DNA from: Bipolaris cookei
Lineage: Eukaryota > Ascomycota > Dothideomycetes > Pleosporales > Pleosporaceae
DNA: 64,000 nt
Direction: 5' to 3'
Assembly (NCBI GenBank): GCA_002286855.1
Contig: NRSV01000056.1
Span: 62,001-126,000, forward strand
In this document: positions 10,811 to 22,349 of the stretch, piece after piece
Layout: the number at the start of each line of letters is the position of its first letter
Position numbering within the stretch: position 1 is the stretch's first letter
The notes under the pieces: generated by a model
Seen by the model: only the letters and a program-made list of their open reading frames with translations
The model's database searches: none
Told to the model about the DNA's origin: nothing
Program-made: the position numbers and the translations under genes

Positions 10811-13800
10811 CTACCTCCGGCCCTGTGTCATCCAGTTAGCAAGTTTAGAATCAAGTTTGTTTGGAGGGAAGCTGACGTACTAAGACGCTTGCGCCTCCTC
10901 CAACAGCGGCTCGCTGTTTTCCGAGCCAGCCTTTGGGTGCTTCGCTGCGTCTTTGCAGGATAACCGTGTTGCTCAGCAGTCGCTGGTTCATGTCGTACCA
11001 CATCGACTTGACCAGCGCGTTCTCGCGCCGGAGGTTCTCGACTTCTTGCTGAAGTTCGGCCTGTTTTTGTCAGTCTTTTGCACATGAGAAAAAAGTGACA
11101 GGGTGCGTACCGAGCCCCTTTCTGCTGTCTCTGCCTTGGCACGTTCGAGTTGCTCTCGCAGTATCTCGTTCATCTCGAGCTGTTCTTGGAGGTCCTGTTA
11201 CATGAGTCAGCTTTGAGCCTTGACGCAGTGCAGGAAAGAAGGGAAAGAAAAATATCGCCAAGACAAGTATACTCGGGCAGCTAGGCCAGGGACAAACTTG
11301 CCACATAGTCGTTGAGAATCTGATCCATGCAGTACTCGTCATCGCACATTGCTGGCAGTTTGCTCATCTCTAGCAATACTGGCGGCGCCATGCGATCCCG
11401 ACTAGTCTGTCCCGTACCCGCCGTCGAAATCGACTTCTCCAAGAGTGACTTGCTCTTTCTGGCATAGCTATTCTGCGGCGAGTCCGGTTTCCCCAAAGTA
11501 GCGGCGGTCAACGACGGCTCAAGCTGATATCGTTTCATGGCCATGACAGCCGCATCAAAGGCAGAAGAAGAAGACTTTGTATGGGAAATCTGCTTGTTAC
11601 TTACTTTTTTCGCCTTGTCCAGGGCCGACTCCGATGAGAGGACAGTCTCGGCAATCTCTAAACTCGTCGCGTCCATGACTCTGGGCTGTGTTTCTGGAGG
11701 TGCCTTGACGACTGACTCTATCAATTCTCGCATCTGCTGTATGGTCTCGGCCCTCTTGAGTTCAAGCAGCTCTGGCGGGAGGTTTTCGCGGTCGAGCAAA
11801 GCTGCTCGCAAGAGACCTGCCTTTTCTGCGTTTGCAAGTTCCAGCTCGCGTAGTCTGTCGTTAGTTCGCTCTTGTAGCACCAGCAGACGCTCATGCTCCT
11901 TTTGCATGCTCGCCGCCCGCACATCGTCATCAATGTCAGCTTCTACAAAAAGGTCAGCGTGATTTGTTTGTGCATATATGTCACGTGACCTACTCCTATT
12001 TAGCTCGTTGCGAAGCTCTGCCATTTGGAGGTCCTGCTCCCGCAGCCGGCGACGAAGCTCCTCGAGTTCTGATTGGGCTGTTTGAAGCTTTTCATTTTGT
12101 TCCAGAAAGGGCCTGTTTGAGGCACTGTTTAGCTTGATGAAAAATACAATCATAGGAAGCAGCCTTACTTTTGACTAGTCTCGTCCTTCTCCGACATCAT
12201 ATCCGACCGTAGACCTAGGTTCTCCTGCATTTGCTTGAGTGTCTCACTTTCCAGCGACTTCAAACGGGCAGTGAGAATGTCGACTCGTTGTTGCAAGGCA
12301 ATAGCATCTGCGCTGATGCGTCCTTCAGATGTGGGTTTCACTTCGGGTTCTTGAGAGTTTTCATCCTGCGACAGCTCATCTTCTAGACTATCGCCCCGGT
12401 CCGCGTGGTTTGCTGATTCTAGCTCTCGTATCCGCTCCTCGAGCTCCTGCTTGGCATCCTCAGCCTTGTATTGTAACTCACGTGTCTGCTCGAGTTGTTT
12501 CATGAGCATCAGATTCTCATGCTCGACTCGCGTCCGCTTCCCCTTTTCTTCAAAGATGGCTTGTTCGCCATTTGCCAGTGTCTGGCCGTTTTCCTTGATG
12601 ATGTTTTGTAGAACCTCGATTCTCTCTTCGACGTTTTCCAGTTGTGCTAGCCTTTCGCGTGCTTGCTGGTGGTCCTCGCGTAGGGCTTCTAGTTGCTTCG
12701 TCTCTTTTGTTAAGGACTCAATCTTCTTCTTAAGATTCTCATTTGCTTTTGCCTTTTGGCTCAATTCATCACGTTCAGCCTTGACAACTTGCAGCTGGTC
12801 GCGCAGTTCTTGCTTTGATCCTTCCTCGGCCTGCAACCGGTCAAGGCGGCGTTTCTGGCTGTCCATAATCTCCCTGGCGCTAGCCAGATCCTGCTCCAGC
12901 TGATCAATGTACTGGCGGTCGCGTAACAGATCATTGCGTAGGTTTTCGACATCGTCCGACTCTTCTCGCTGAGCCTGGCCGGCGCGGACATCGAGGTAGG
13001 CACTTGCTTCGGCGACTTCTTCCTCAAGCTTGGCGATGCGCTCTCGCGAGGCCTTGAGCTCTTCAGTCAGCTTCACGACCTGCACTTTCAATGCCTGGCG
13101 GTCCTTGTTGGCCTCGAACAACTGCGCCTCCTGCTCGAGTTCGTTGCCTGGGGCGGGCGGTTGGCCCGAGGCTGCACGTGTGGGCGATCGATAGCCCGGG
13201 GGGATGGGGTCTGAAGTCAGTTCTGCATCAACGCCGAGTTCCGACATGCGCTGGTCCAAGGCCTGCATTTCCTGAATGGCTTCTGCAATGGTTTCGGCCG
13301 TCTTGGTGCCGAGTTTGGGCATGACCTGCAGCATGCGCTGGTTGCTGCGGGGTGAGAAGCAGGCAGCGAGCAGGACGGCCATTGTGAGTTTGGCGACGAG
13401 CATGGTGGATCCATCACGGGCGCCTGTCTTCAGGTCTGGTATCATACGTTTTGTGAGGACGGGCAGCTGCTCGCACTCTTCGCGGATGTATGTCGACGTA
13501 GTGCGCTCGATGTGCTTGAGATTCTGCCATCGCGGGATCCAATTGTCCGATTGGCGGCGGTGGTTTTCTTCAAAGTTGGGTAGGGATTCGTTGAAGTAGT
13601 CGGCATCGATATCGTTGAGGATCTGCCAGAGAATCTGGCCATCCTCCAGTTGGCTCAGCGTTGTGATTCTAAAGGGCAGGTCGAAGGTATTGACCTGCAA
13701 GCAGCAAAAAAAAGGTCAGCTGGATACGCTCGGGAAATAAATAGAATCTAGAGCAGGCTTGGGACATACCCAGTCCAAGAGGGCCTTGAGCAGCTCGGGC

Positions 13801-13814
13801 TTGAAGTCGTCCAT
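10811..13814 (-). CDS. hookA: Hook family dynein adaptor (HookA-like)
   Basis: Links early endosomes to dynein on microtubules (known for Aspergillus HookA). Seven exons are inferred: 13814-13770, 13694-12169, 12112-11994, 11942-11302, 11194-11111, 11060-10881 and 10822-10811, total about 868 aa. The N-terminal Hook domain (residues about 1-160; LSQLEDGQILWQIL, MLVAKLTMAVLLAACFS) is followed by about 600 residues of heptad-rich coiled coil and the conserved fungal C-terminus around WYDMNQRLL...VILQRRSEAPKGWLGKQ. The 51-bp intron 11943-11993 is a multiple of three and could be retained. Intron 11195-11301 uses a GC donor (gcaagt). The last intron (10823-10880) is less certain: without it the protein reads on to a stop at 10851-10853. 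The gene lies in a row of minus-strand genes. Confidence 0.9.
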
Positions 13815-14616
13815 GGTTGGGCAGTCGCGGGGCTTGCCAACCCGCGTGGGTGTCTAGGGGAGTCAATGGTTCAATGGCGATGGCGATGGCGATGAAGGCA
13901 GAGTTGAGCGTGGCCGGCGGGCATGTCGAGACGGACGGGCAGTTTGCAGTGACTTTTAGACGGCGCTGCTCCACCACGCACAGGCTTGTTCCTGGCTCAG
14001 GACGTGTCGACGCGTTGAGGGTGAGGTTGGATGTGTTGCCAGCGCTAGGCCGGAATACAGCACACACTGCCGCGGGGCCGCGCTTCACCGCTGTGTCGTG
14101 CTCGGATCGCGACAATGAGGGCACTGACGTCGTCGATGATGGCCTGTCCTAGCCGTTAGTCTAGAGTTGCACCTCGCACTGCTGCTATAAGAGACATGAC
14201 GCGCATGTCACGGCCGAAAGCGTTGCTCTGCCACGACTCGCACGTCCCCGAGTGAGGCCAGCCATGGCGGGGAAGGGGCCGCTGCAGGGCTCCACCGCCC
14301 TGTCCGCCCGCCCTACTTTATCGTCGAGGCGATATGGGATTAGAGACATGCCTGGATGCCTGTGTAGTATGTGAAGGTAAGAATGCATGTGGGCATGTGT
14401 GTATACTATATGCACGTCTACATGCAGTGACTACTATTTGCTTTTACATGCAGTAATACCATGACCAACTACCTACATCACATTCATACTGTCATCCAAC
14501 ACCATCACCATCTTTGCCCAACGCCAACCCAAAAAACGCCCAATATTCAGAACCTGAAGCCCATAACTCATCCGGCATACAATCTGTCCTTCCCCCGCCC
14601 ACTTCTCACTGCCCAA
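13815..14616. other. Intergenic: Hook promoter side
   Basis: Upstream of Hook and downstream of the small inhibitor gene. A short GGCGAT run sits at 13875-13895. No coding region recognised. Confidence 0.5.
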
Positions 14617-15000
14617 CTACTCCTTGTTATGCTGCGTTGTAACAATGCCGTCCTCCTCAATCTCGCACTTGTACACATTGCTCAGCGTAGACACCAGTTC
14701 CAGCGCAGACGCAGGGGCCGTGGCCGCAAATCCCTTGATGATGTTGTACTCATATGTAATCTCACCTACACACTATTGTTAGCAGCAGACTCAACGTATC
14801 GCTAGCCCATCGAGTGCCCAAGCAGACAAACCCCAGCATGGCCACTTACCCTTTGCCTTTCGAATAGCCTCCTTGCTCTGCTCCACAATCTCATCCGGCG
14901 TGTCGTTCGGCCAACTGATGATGACGTTCCGCTGCGGCGCAAGACCCATGGCTATTGTTGCAAACAGCGCAACAACGAGTGGAATAAGAGCAGTGCGCAT
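14617..15000 (-). CDS. I9/PBI2-like small proteinase inhibitor with signal peptide
   Basis: A 99-aa protein in two exons, 15000-14850 and 14765-14617, with intron 14766-14849. It starts with a hydrophobic signal-like segment (MRTALIPLVVALFATIAMG). The remainder looks like a lone subtilisin propeptide / inhibitor I9 fold: NVIISWPNDTPDEIVEQSK, then EYNIIKGFAATAP and LSNVYKCEIEEDGIV, matching the yeast Pbi2-type order (VIISxK..., YxxIKGF, V...IExD). Proteins of this family block vacuolar or secreted subtilisin-like proteases. The signal peptide is unlike yeast Pbi2, which is cytosolic, and suggests a vacuolar or extracellular target. The upstream in-frame extension to 15108 was rejected because it would bury the signal peptide. 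Confidence 0.8.
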
Positions 15001-16150
15001 CGTCTTGCAGTCAAGTCTTCGGATCTGCGCGGGTTGCTGTTGCGTGCGGATATCTATCGCTGGGAGCCGTGATGTTCGGGCGACGTATATCGTTGTCGGA
15101 CACCACAAAGGTTGAGTGCTGGTACAGGACTGTCTCGATGCAGTTGGTGGAAGCGCTGTATGTAAAGTCTTTGAGTGTGTGTATGTGTGTGTGTATGTAG
15201 GCTAGGGGTAACAAGGAAGGTGTTCAGGGTATCTTGGAGAGGCTCCTGCTAGAAACGGAAGGCCGAGTGTCACGTCATGGCGTCTTCCCAATCCAAGCGC
15301 TGGAACTCTCCTTTGCCCCTCGTCATTTCACCGCCACCCAGCCAACCATACTGTCTTTCTACCACCACAGCACCGTGTTAGCACTCATTCTTTCCCCTCC
15401 CCGCCTTTGCACTCATGCATGGTATAATCATCTCCCCCTCGCCTCCACTACCACCACATCATTATTATCATTATCACCGATCATAAAAAAAAACCAAGGA
15501 CAATTATGCATGATTCTGTTGATTCCATTGTCTACTTGAGACTTGCCACCTAGCTCCAGGCTCACGACAAGTGGCCATTGCATCCCACCCTGTACTCGAA
15601 AAACGCCGCCTACGTGGCGACCATGCTCGTGCCCGTGCTACCAAAATGCCCATGCTCAACGTTTCTTTTAGTTGCACCAAGGTGCCATCTTCGTGTCGAC
15701 AGTCCATGCAACCAAAGCAACGAGGGAATGGAGGGTAAGGGGGAAAGCGAAGGGGTAGAATACAAGTAATTCGAAGGGAAAGGAAAAGGGGCAACAAAGC
15801 AAAGCAAAGCAAAAACACATACCCCAGTGTACCTCGTGTTCCATGCGCCAGAGTATGCCAGTGGATGCCTACGCTCCGTGATGATGATCGTGTAGCCGTA
15901 GTGTACAAGACCAATTTGTCAAATACAATGAGCGTCTTGATGAAGGAGCACAAACGCTCCAACCCAGACCCTCCCAGACAAGATTGGTCGATAGAAGGAA
16001 ACTTTTTCAATCCGCCACATGACTGAACCCCGACACCAATCCAATGGACTGATGACCATACTGCTGAATCATGTATCGAGGCGTTTGAATGCTTTTTGAC
16101 CGTACCATGGTTCGTCAAGTCATAAGGTCGTCCAATATCTTCCCCTCGTC
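15001..16150. other. Intergenic: inhibitor promoter and PUF 3' flank
   Basis: About 1.15 kb, including short GT-rich stretches near 15175-15200. A 218-codon open frame on the minus strand (15504-16160) shows no protein-like pattern and overlaps the PUF end; I take this stretch as untranslated. Confidence 0.5.
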
Positions 16151-19100
16151 CTAGAACCATTGACCATGACCACCATTGGCTTGTGCCACACCGTACTGCT
16201 GTTGCGGCTGCTGGTAGCCCTGGTTGTTGTTGTTGTTGTGAACAGCGTTGTGCATGTGGTGTGGAACCGAAGCATTGCTCAGGCGGTGCGGCTGGCGGTG
16301 CGGCTGCGGAGAGAGAATGCTCGGGCCGTAGTTGGCGTTGGACGTATACATGGGCGCTTGGTACTGAGGGCCATATGTAGAGCTTGGCTCTGAAGGGCCC
16401 TGTCCAGTACCAGGAGATGCATGCCCAGAAGAAGTACGGCCTGCGTACGCGGCAAGACGGCTCTCGCGCTCAGCAACCTTGCTCATGATGCGGCGGCCGT
16501 ATGGAGTCTGCCGAATGGACGGGAGGATAGGGCGCATAGCCTCAATAAGGTGGACGCACAGCTCTGCGGGCGCAAATTCGAGCGCAGTCTGTATAACGTA
16601 GTTGCCGTACGAGTCGCGCATGAGCTGCTCAAGTTGCTCAACGTCAAGCAGTTCCTCAATCATCATACCTTTGACATGCGGCTCAGCACAGCGGATGCAC
16701 TTTTCAATGACGTTGGAGCTAAACTTTTGCTTAGAAAGCTCGCAAATTTTGCCCTGGAAACCCTGGCACATGGGCGTCGTGAAGGAGGTGTCGTTGAGGT
16801 CCAAGATGTACTGAACAACATAGTTGCCAAAGGGATCCTGAACCAAATGAAAGCTGTGCGCTGTAATCTTGCGAATGAGGTCGACTTTCTGGAAACCAGA
16901 GGCATGGTCAATGCAACGCTGCAGGACGCAGCAGCCGTGGCGGTGGGTGCCGACAGTGATGCAGTGTTCACCTACAGCATCAAAGATGAACTGGGCATCT
17001 GGAGACTTGAGGTGGTTCAGGCATTTCTGAATAACATGGTTACCATTTAGATCCTGGATGAGATCAACAACTTGTCCGGACAAAGCGTGAATGATCATCT
17101 GCGTCTGGTCGTCGGTTGAGATGAACTCAATCATTTTCTGCAATGCGCGGGTGCCGTGCTGGTTGAATGCAATCTGAACCATGGCAGGAGCAGCGTTGCG
17201 CACAAGAGTGTTGCGCTGCTCGTCGTTGCAAAATTCCAACAGCTTCTGGCAGAGGTAGTTGCCAAAGGGATCAGTCATGAGCTCAACGACGTGAGGAGCA
17301 GTTTCGTCAAAGATAATCTGGATGTTTTCCGTGTTGCGCTCCTCGAGCTTCTTCTGCAGAAAGCGGCATCCATGCTGGTCCTTGCACAAGCTATAGATTT
17401 CCTGGCGCGGCATAGTCTTCAAATCGTAGTTCATGTACTTGTTCGCGTCATTTTGCAGGCGACGGCTCTGGATGACGCGAGCCTGGCTGTCTTGAACACG
17501 GCCTCCTGGTCCATAGGTAGCATAGGGGTTGTACTGCGGGCCACTGCCATACATGCCGTTGGGGGCGTAAGCAGAGGGTCCGCCATACTGGGGCCCAGGT
17601 CCCGATGCCGCACCAAGGTTAAGATTGTTCATCGCACCGTTGAGCATCGATACTCCATAGCCATAATAGCCAGGGTTTGCAGCTGCAACACCCGAGTACT
17701 GCGACATTGCTGGCGGACCGACGTTTGCTGAAGCGCCACTATTGGGAGCAGCCGAAGCGACAGAAGGGCCAAACGGGGCGGCACTTGCATGGATACTAGG
17801 TTGATATTCAGATTCGCGGTTGGCCATGGATAAGTCACGACTATTGCGGTTCGAAATCGCGTTCTGCGGAATACGGCCGAGGCTAGCGTTGTGGTTGTGA
17901 AAGTGCTGCTGAGCATGAGATGTGAAGCCAATACCATTCGTCCCGTTCATGCCAGCGCTGTTCTTCAAGGTCGGAACATCGTTGGTCGAATAGGACTGAG
18001 TTAGCTTCGGCATAGCATTGGTGGGGCTAGCGAAACTGAACTCAACAGAGCGACGGTTGTTGGACAAGTTCTTCTTGGGCGTGGTGTCAACATTGCCGTT
18101 ACCGTTAGATCGAGCAGAGTCATATTCGTCAACTTGAGGAGCTTTGCGGAATGTGTTAGCAGGAAGCGACTGTTGAGCCTGACGATGACGGTAACCGTTC
18201 CAGGCTGGGAACTGGGCGTCCGGGCTAGGGGGCTGGGAAAGGGCCAAATCAAGCGCAGCAGAAGACGCAGAAAGCTTCGTACCATTACCTGCGCCGTCGC
18301 GGCGAACCAAGACAGGAAAGTCGTCTTTGGTGTTGGCCATCTGAAGAAAGCCGTTGCGATCTTGAGAAGCAGTAGCCCTGTCATCTTGCCCAAACAGAAA
18401 ACCAGCAGTGTCAATGTGACCCAAGACAGAGGAAAGGTCTGGAAGGTCTGGACGACTGCCGTAATCCATTCTAGTTACAGGCATAGACATGCGATTGTTC
18501 CTGTTTGATTGCGTTAGTGGCTGTTGGGAGGTATAAGTGAGCTGAAGTTGAACTTACTTGCGAGCCGCTGGACTCAGCGGGGTGAAGTCGTCGTTTTCAA
18601 AGTCGTCGTGGTCTTCTTCAGAATTGCGGCGGGAGCCTGGCATGGAATGAGACGGATAATTGTTGTCGTGGCTGCTACCTTGGATGTTTGAGGGGGGAGA
18701 GGTGACTTGGGAGTTGGCGCGGCTACTGCGAGTGATCATACCTGGTGTGATGCTAGACATGCTAAACCGGTTTGGACGCGATAGTGCAGACGGAAAGCCG
18801 TTGCTTTCGCTGTATTCTGGCGGCGTTGTGGGCTGGCTGTGGGCCGGCCCGCCGTACTGGGCGTCGTTGGAGAAGCGATTGGTATCAGCTTCGCCATGCT
18901 GCGCTTGGAGGTTGAGTAGCTCCATTTCAGCGTCAAACCGCCGTTTGGCTTCTTTGAGGTACTCGTGTTCGATTCTTTTTCTCTCGAGCTAGTCGGTTGT
19001 CAGCCGGTCAGGCGAACGCAGAAGCGGGTTTGTCGCAAGGCAACAGCGTCGTTCTTAGCCTGAGACTGTTCAAGGTAGAGACAGACGAGAAGAGAGATAG

Positions 19101-19815
19101 CAAAGAGAAAAAGCAAGCCATGTGCGACAAAAGAGACGTATAGTGGTGGCGCTAGCAGTACTAGCTTGTGAGAGTTTGTTTATGGGAGAGAAAGACAAAG
19201 TGAAGGCGTTTATCACATGTTACATCGTGGGGGTACCAGTGCAAACAAACTCAGCGGATGTAACCACCCAGCTGGGACCAGGGAAATGAGAGAGGGGTAT
19301 GAAGTGAGAGGCAGCAAGAGGCTCGGTGAAGTCAACTTACCACTTGGAGCTTATGATAGGTCTGTCAGGATCGGTCGTTAGCCCCAACTCTTCTTCACCA
19401 CGCATTTACACGACTAAAAAGCATACACGCCAAACACCAAATCACGGTTGCGGCTTGAACCCAAATCCACCCAGGTGGTTGTGGCTGCTGCGCAACTTCA
19501 ACATGCGAGGCGTCCTTGAGCGCCAGCACCAGCACCAGCACCAGTACCAGCACCAGCTCCCTCATCCCCACCCATACTTGTACGAGAATGTCGACATACC
19601 GCAGTTGTAAATTCGGTCGGCTCTGCCGCCTGCCTACGTTGCTGGCCGATTGGTGACAATGGCGTGCTCAGGGTCGGGATGTTGTTGGTGGTGAAGCGGC
19701 GATGCAGGGTCGCGCGGCCGTCGCCATTCTGAGCGGCGCGATTCAAGGAAAAGAAGGACGAGTCTTCGCGCGGAGACCTGAGGCCACTGCCTCCCCCGAT
19801 GCCTTGGTAGGCCAT
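16151..19815 (-). CDS. Pumilio/PUF RNA-binding protein (Puf4-like)
   Basis: Sequence-specific binder of 3' UTR elements that controls mRNA decay and translation in the cytoplasm. Inferred exons: 19815-19600, 19361-19341 (21-nt micro-exon encoding TYHKLQV), 18988-18558 and 18500-16151, about 1005 aa. The N-terminal half is disordered (Ser/Asn/Pro-rich, RRNSEEDHDDFENDDF). Eight PUF repeats occupy about residues 590-930. Their recognition triplets read, in order, CR..Q, NY..Q, TR..Q, NH..Q, CC..Q, NY..Q, SN..E and NY..Q. Repeats 8-5 thus predict UGUA as the 5' core of the target. Repeats resemble yeast Puf4 (CKDQHGCRFLQ, THRHGCCVLQRC, GRRIMSKV). A poly-Asn/Gln tail closes the protein. Two introns are long for this window (238 and 352 bp). 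Confidence 0.9.
19510..19556. repeat. CAGCAC/CAGTAC repeat in PUF intron 1
   Basis: About six imperfect copies of a 6-bp unit (AGCACC) within the first intron of the PUF gene. Confidence 0.75.
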
Positions 19816-20278
19816 GCTGAGTAGAAAACTAGAAATACACTGGCATCCAGGTCAGCGCGAGGGTCTTGGGAGCTGGTGTGGGGGTTTGGCGGGCGGTGTG
19901 ATGTTGGGGTTGGGAGCCGCGGCAGCCCCTTCGCCCCTTGGAGTACTCAGATGGACGCAGGGGACATACATGATAATTCGTACACAGGGCAAATGCCCTT
20001 GGAGGCCTGGAGGAGAGGCGCTGGAGGAGAGGTTACAGTACAGAGATTAGACGGATACGGTGTTGGAGGATCGGAATGTAGGGTAGGCAGGGACGGAAGT
20101 CGCTGTAGTGCGGGTCGCAGCAGCAGCAGCAGCAGCGCGCACTCGACGGCCTATGCACGCAGCGAGTCGTGGCTAAGGGCAGGCTTGGAGAGTCTGGAAG
20201 TATTGGCCAACCGTTCAGACATGAAGCGCCGAAAGAGCAAGTCGACAAGCAAGCACGTGTGGAGCGTCGGCTTCACAG

Positions 20279-20308
20279 GCCAAGGTCAAGGTCAAGGTCA
20301 AGGTCAGG
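20279..20308. repeat. GGTCAA tandem repeat
   Basis: Four to five consecutive copies of a GGTCAA unit (GGTCAAGGTCAA...), the last copy changed to GGTCAG. Confidence 0.85.
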
Positions 20309-21742
20309 GTCCATCAGGGGACAGTGTGGCGCGCAGCTAGTGCTGGATGGGATTCCGCATACGTTGCGCTTCTGCTGCTGGTTGCATCCTGTGCCCAGTA
20401 GAGGTTTGGGACCCTCCAGTTCCCGCAAACCCTGTGCATGCACCAGACTCGCCCCGTGAGTACATATTTACATAGCAGTAGTCTATTAGTAGCATCCCGC
20501 GCCAGCAACTCAGGCGTAGCTTGGGTGTGGCCGCCGCCTCTGATGCCAACCACCACCCGCCAATTGCGACCAACCCCCAACCACCAACCGGGCACGGCGG
20601 CGGCGGGCCTTTGGGCGGCGCAGCAGGACGGCAGCCACGGTGCTTGGGCTCGGGTTGATGGCCACAGCCTCGCCATTATTTGCACACGGCCCACCCGACG
20701 TCGATATGCGCGGCAAACGTGCTTCTGATTGCTGCCCTCGAGCGAGTTCCAGGCCCCTGGCGTGGGATGGTGGTGCCGGCGGGTGGTGGGCGTTGCATGC
20801 CCTCACGTCATCTGGCAGCTTATAGCCAGCCGGACCGCCCATACAATCCGCGCAATGAGGGGCAGTGTAGCCTCGACGCACAAAGTCCAGGCGGGGCACC
20901 CGTCGCCTCAGTCACGGATGCAGATGCATGCCGCCCTCGAGCGGGAAGAGATGTCGTGCACGAGTAGTAGTATGTGGCAGACGGACTGGCTGAGGGGCCT
21001 GGGAGCTGTGTCCTGCTAGCACTTCAGGGCTACGACGAGGGGGCTGGCCGGCGTACATACATAGTACATGCTCGCATACACACACATGTACACAAATGCA
21101 TACTTGGGTAGATCCCTGGCGTCAGCCGGCTGCTGACTTGGACCTCCGCCAGCCAGCGTACATAATAACGTGCACACACCTGTATTGGTATCTTGCTCCT
21201 CGTTGCGACAATGTCGATCTTCTTTGACAAGAAGCGCCCCGCCGTCCAGCACAGCCGATGCGGTAAGGCGGGCTTGACCGCTCGCGTTTCAAGTCTGAGG
21301 GCCAGGCATTTTCCCCGCACGCCTTGCATATCCCAATCACAATGGGATACCGTCGAATCCATGGCACCGGCTAAAGGCACCCCGAAGCGATGCTCCTATC
21401 GCCATGTCCACACTGACAACGCAGTCGAGGGGAAGAGAGGGAGCGAGAGACGGTCGCATATGGCATCAAGTCGACAAACGGGGGCTGACGAGACGTTCTG
21501 GTTGAGTGCCCTGTAGTAGAGTAGTAGACTGCCCCGCGTGCGGCCAAGCTAACCACGGACCAATCGGGCCCTGTCCCCAGCTATCGGTACTTGTCTCGAC
21601 CATACATAGCCTACATACACACACTACACAGCATGTACACTCTTGTATACGCACATAGCTGCGCGGCTTCCATTCCCATTTGCTCCGCACCAAAGGTCCG
21701 GTGCACACGGCCTTTAGGATTGATGCAGGGCGCCAGTCATGT

Positions 21743-21802
21743 CACCGTACATGGCACCGTACATGGCACCGCACATGGCACCGTACATAGCACCGTACAT
21801 GG
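21743..21802. repeat. 12-bp minisatellite, five copies
   Basis: Five tandem copies of CACCGTACATGG at 21743, 21755, 21767, 21779 and 21791; the third has T to C and the fourth G to A. Confidence 0.92.
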
Positions 21803-22349
21803 CCGTGTGCACGCATAGGTGCAGTCGCAGAGCAGGCGCATAGCGTTGCGGCCAAATTCCGCCCAACAATCCCAAAACAAACAGAACTCGAGTGGGTGGC
21901 ATACTTGGGTGTGTAGATGTACTTTACTGCCGACCCGTACCATTCGGAAGTCCGCATGTAGTATGGATTCCAGCGGATGCCGAGTCTGTCTTGCGGGTCG
22001 AGCCTGCCATTGGCTTTGTTGACCATGGTAACTACGTCACCGTCAGACTACCCTAAAGCGACGACTATCTTTCACTCTGACTTTACCGTTTTCCATGTGC
22101 TTTTTGCACGTCCAAAAGCCCCCGATATCGGGAACACACACCATCTCACCTTTGCCATGACTGCCAAATCAAGTCATACTGATGCATCGCAAACACCTCA
22201 GCTTCCACAACCTCCCTCCCTTTCCATGCCCTAACATGCTAAGCACTTCTTCTCTGCATTTCCATCTGACAAACATCGCTAGAGCCCATGTATATGCTGC
22301 AGAAGCACTCTGCATGAAAGTAATACACACTCTTCAGCTAAACGGTAAG

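Larger units (their letters stand above)
19816..22349. other. PUF upstream region, 2.5 kb without recognised genes
   Basis: Leader and promoter side of the PUF gene, then non-coding sequence up to the pogo relic. It contains a GCA/AGC tract (about 20119-20139), a GGTCAA tandem (20279-20308) and a 12-bp minisatellite (21743-21802). Open frames here are short, overlap on all strands and lack protein-like composition. Confidence 0.5.

Noticed and set aside
15504..16160. 218-codon minus-strand frame
   Set aside because: Overlaps the PUF stop and shows no family features.
19876..20340. 154-codon frame upstream of PUF
   Set aside because: Driven by AGC and GGTCAA repeats (poly-Ser and Gln-Gly runs).
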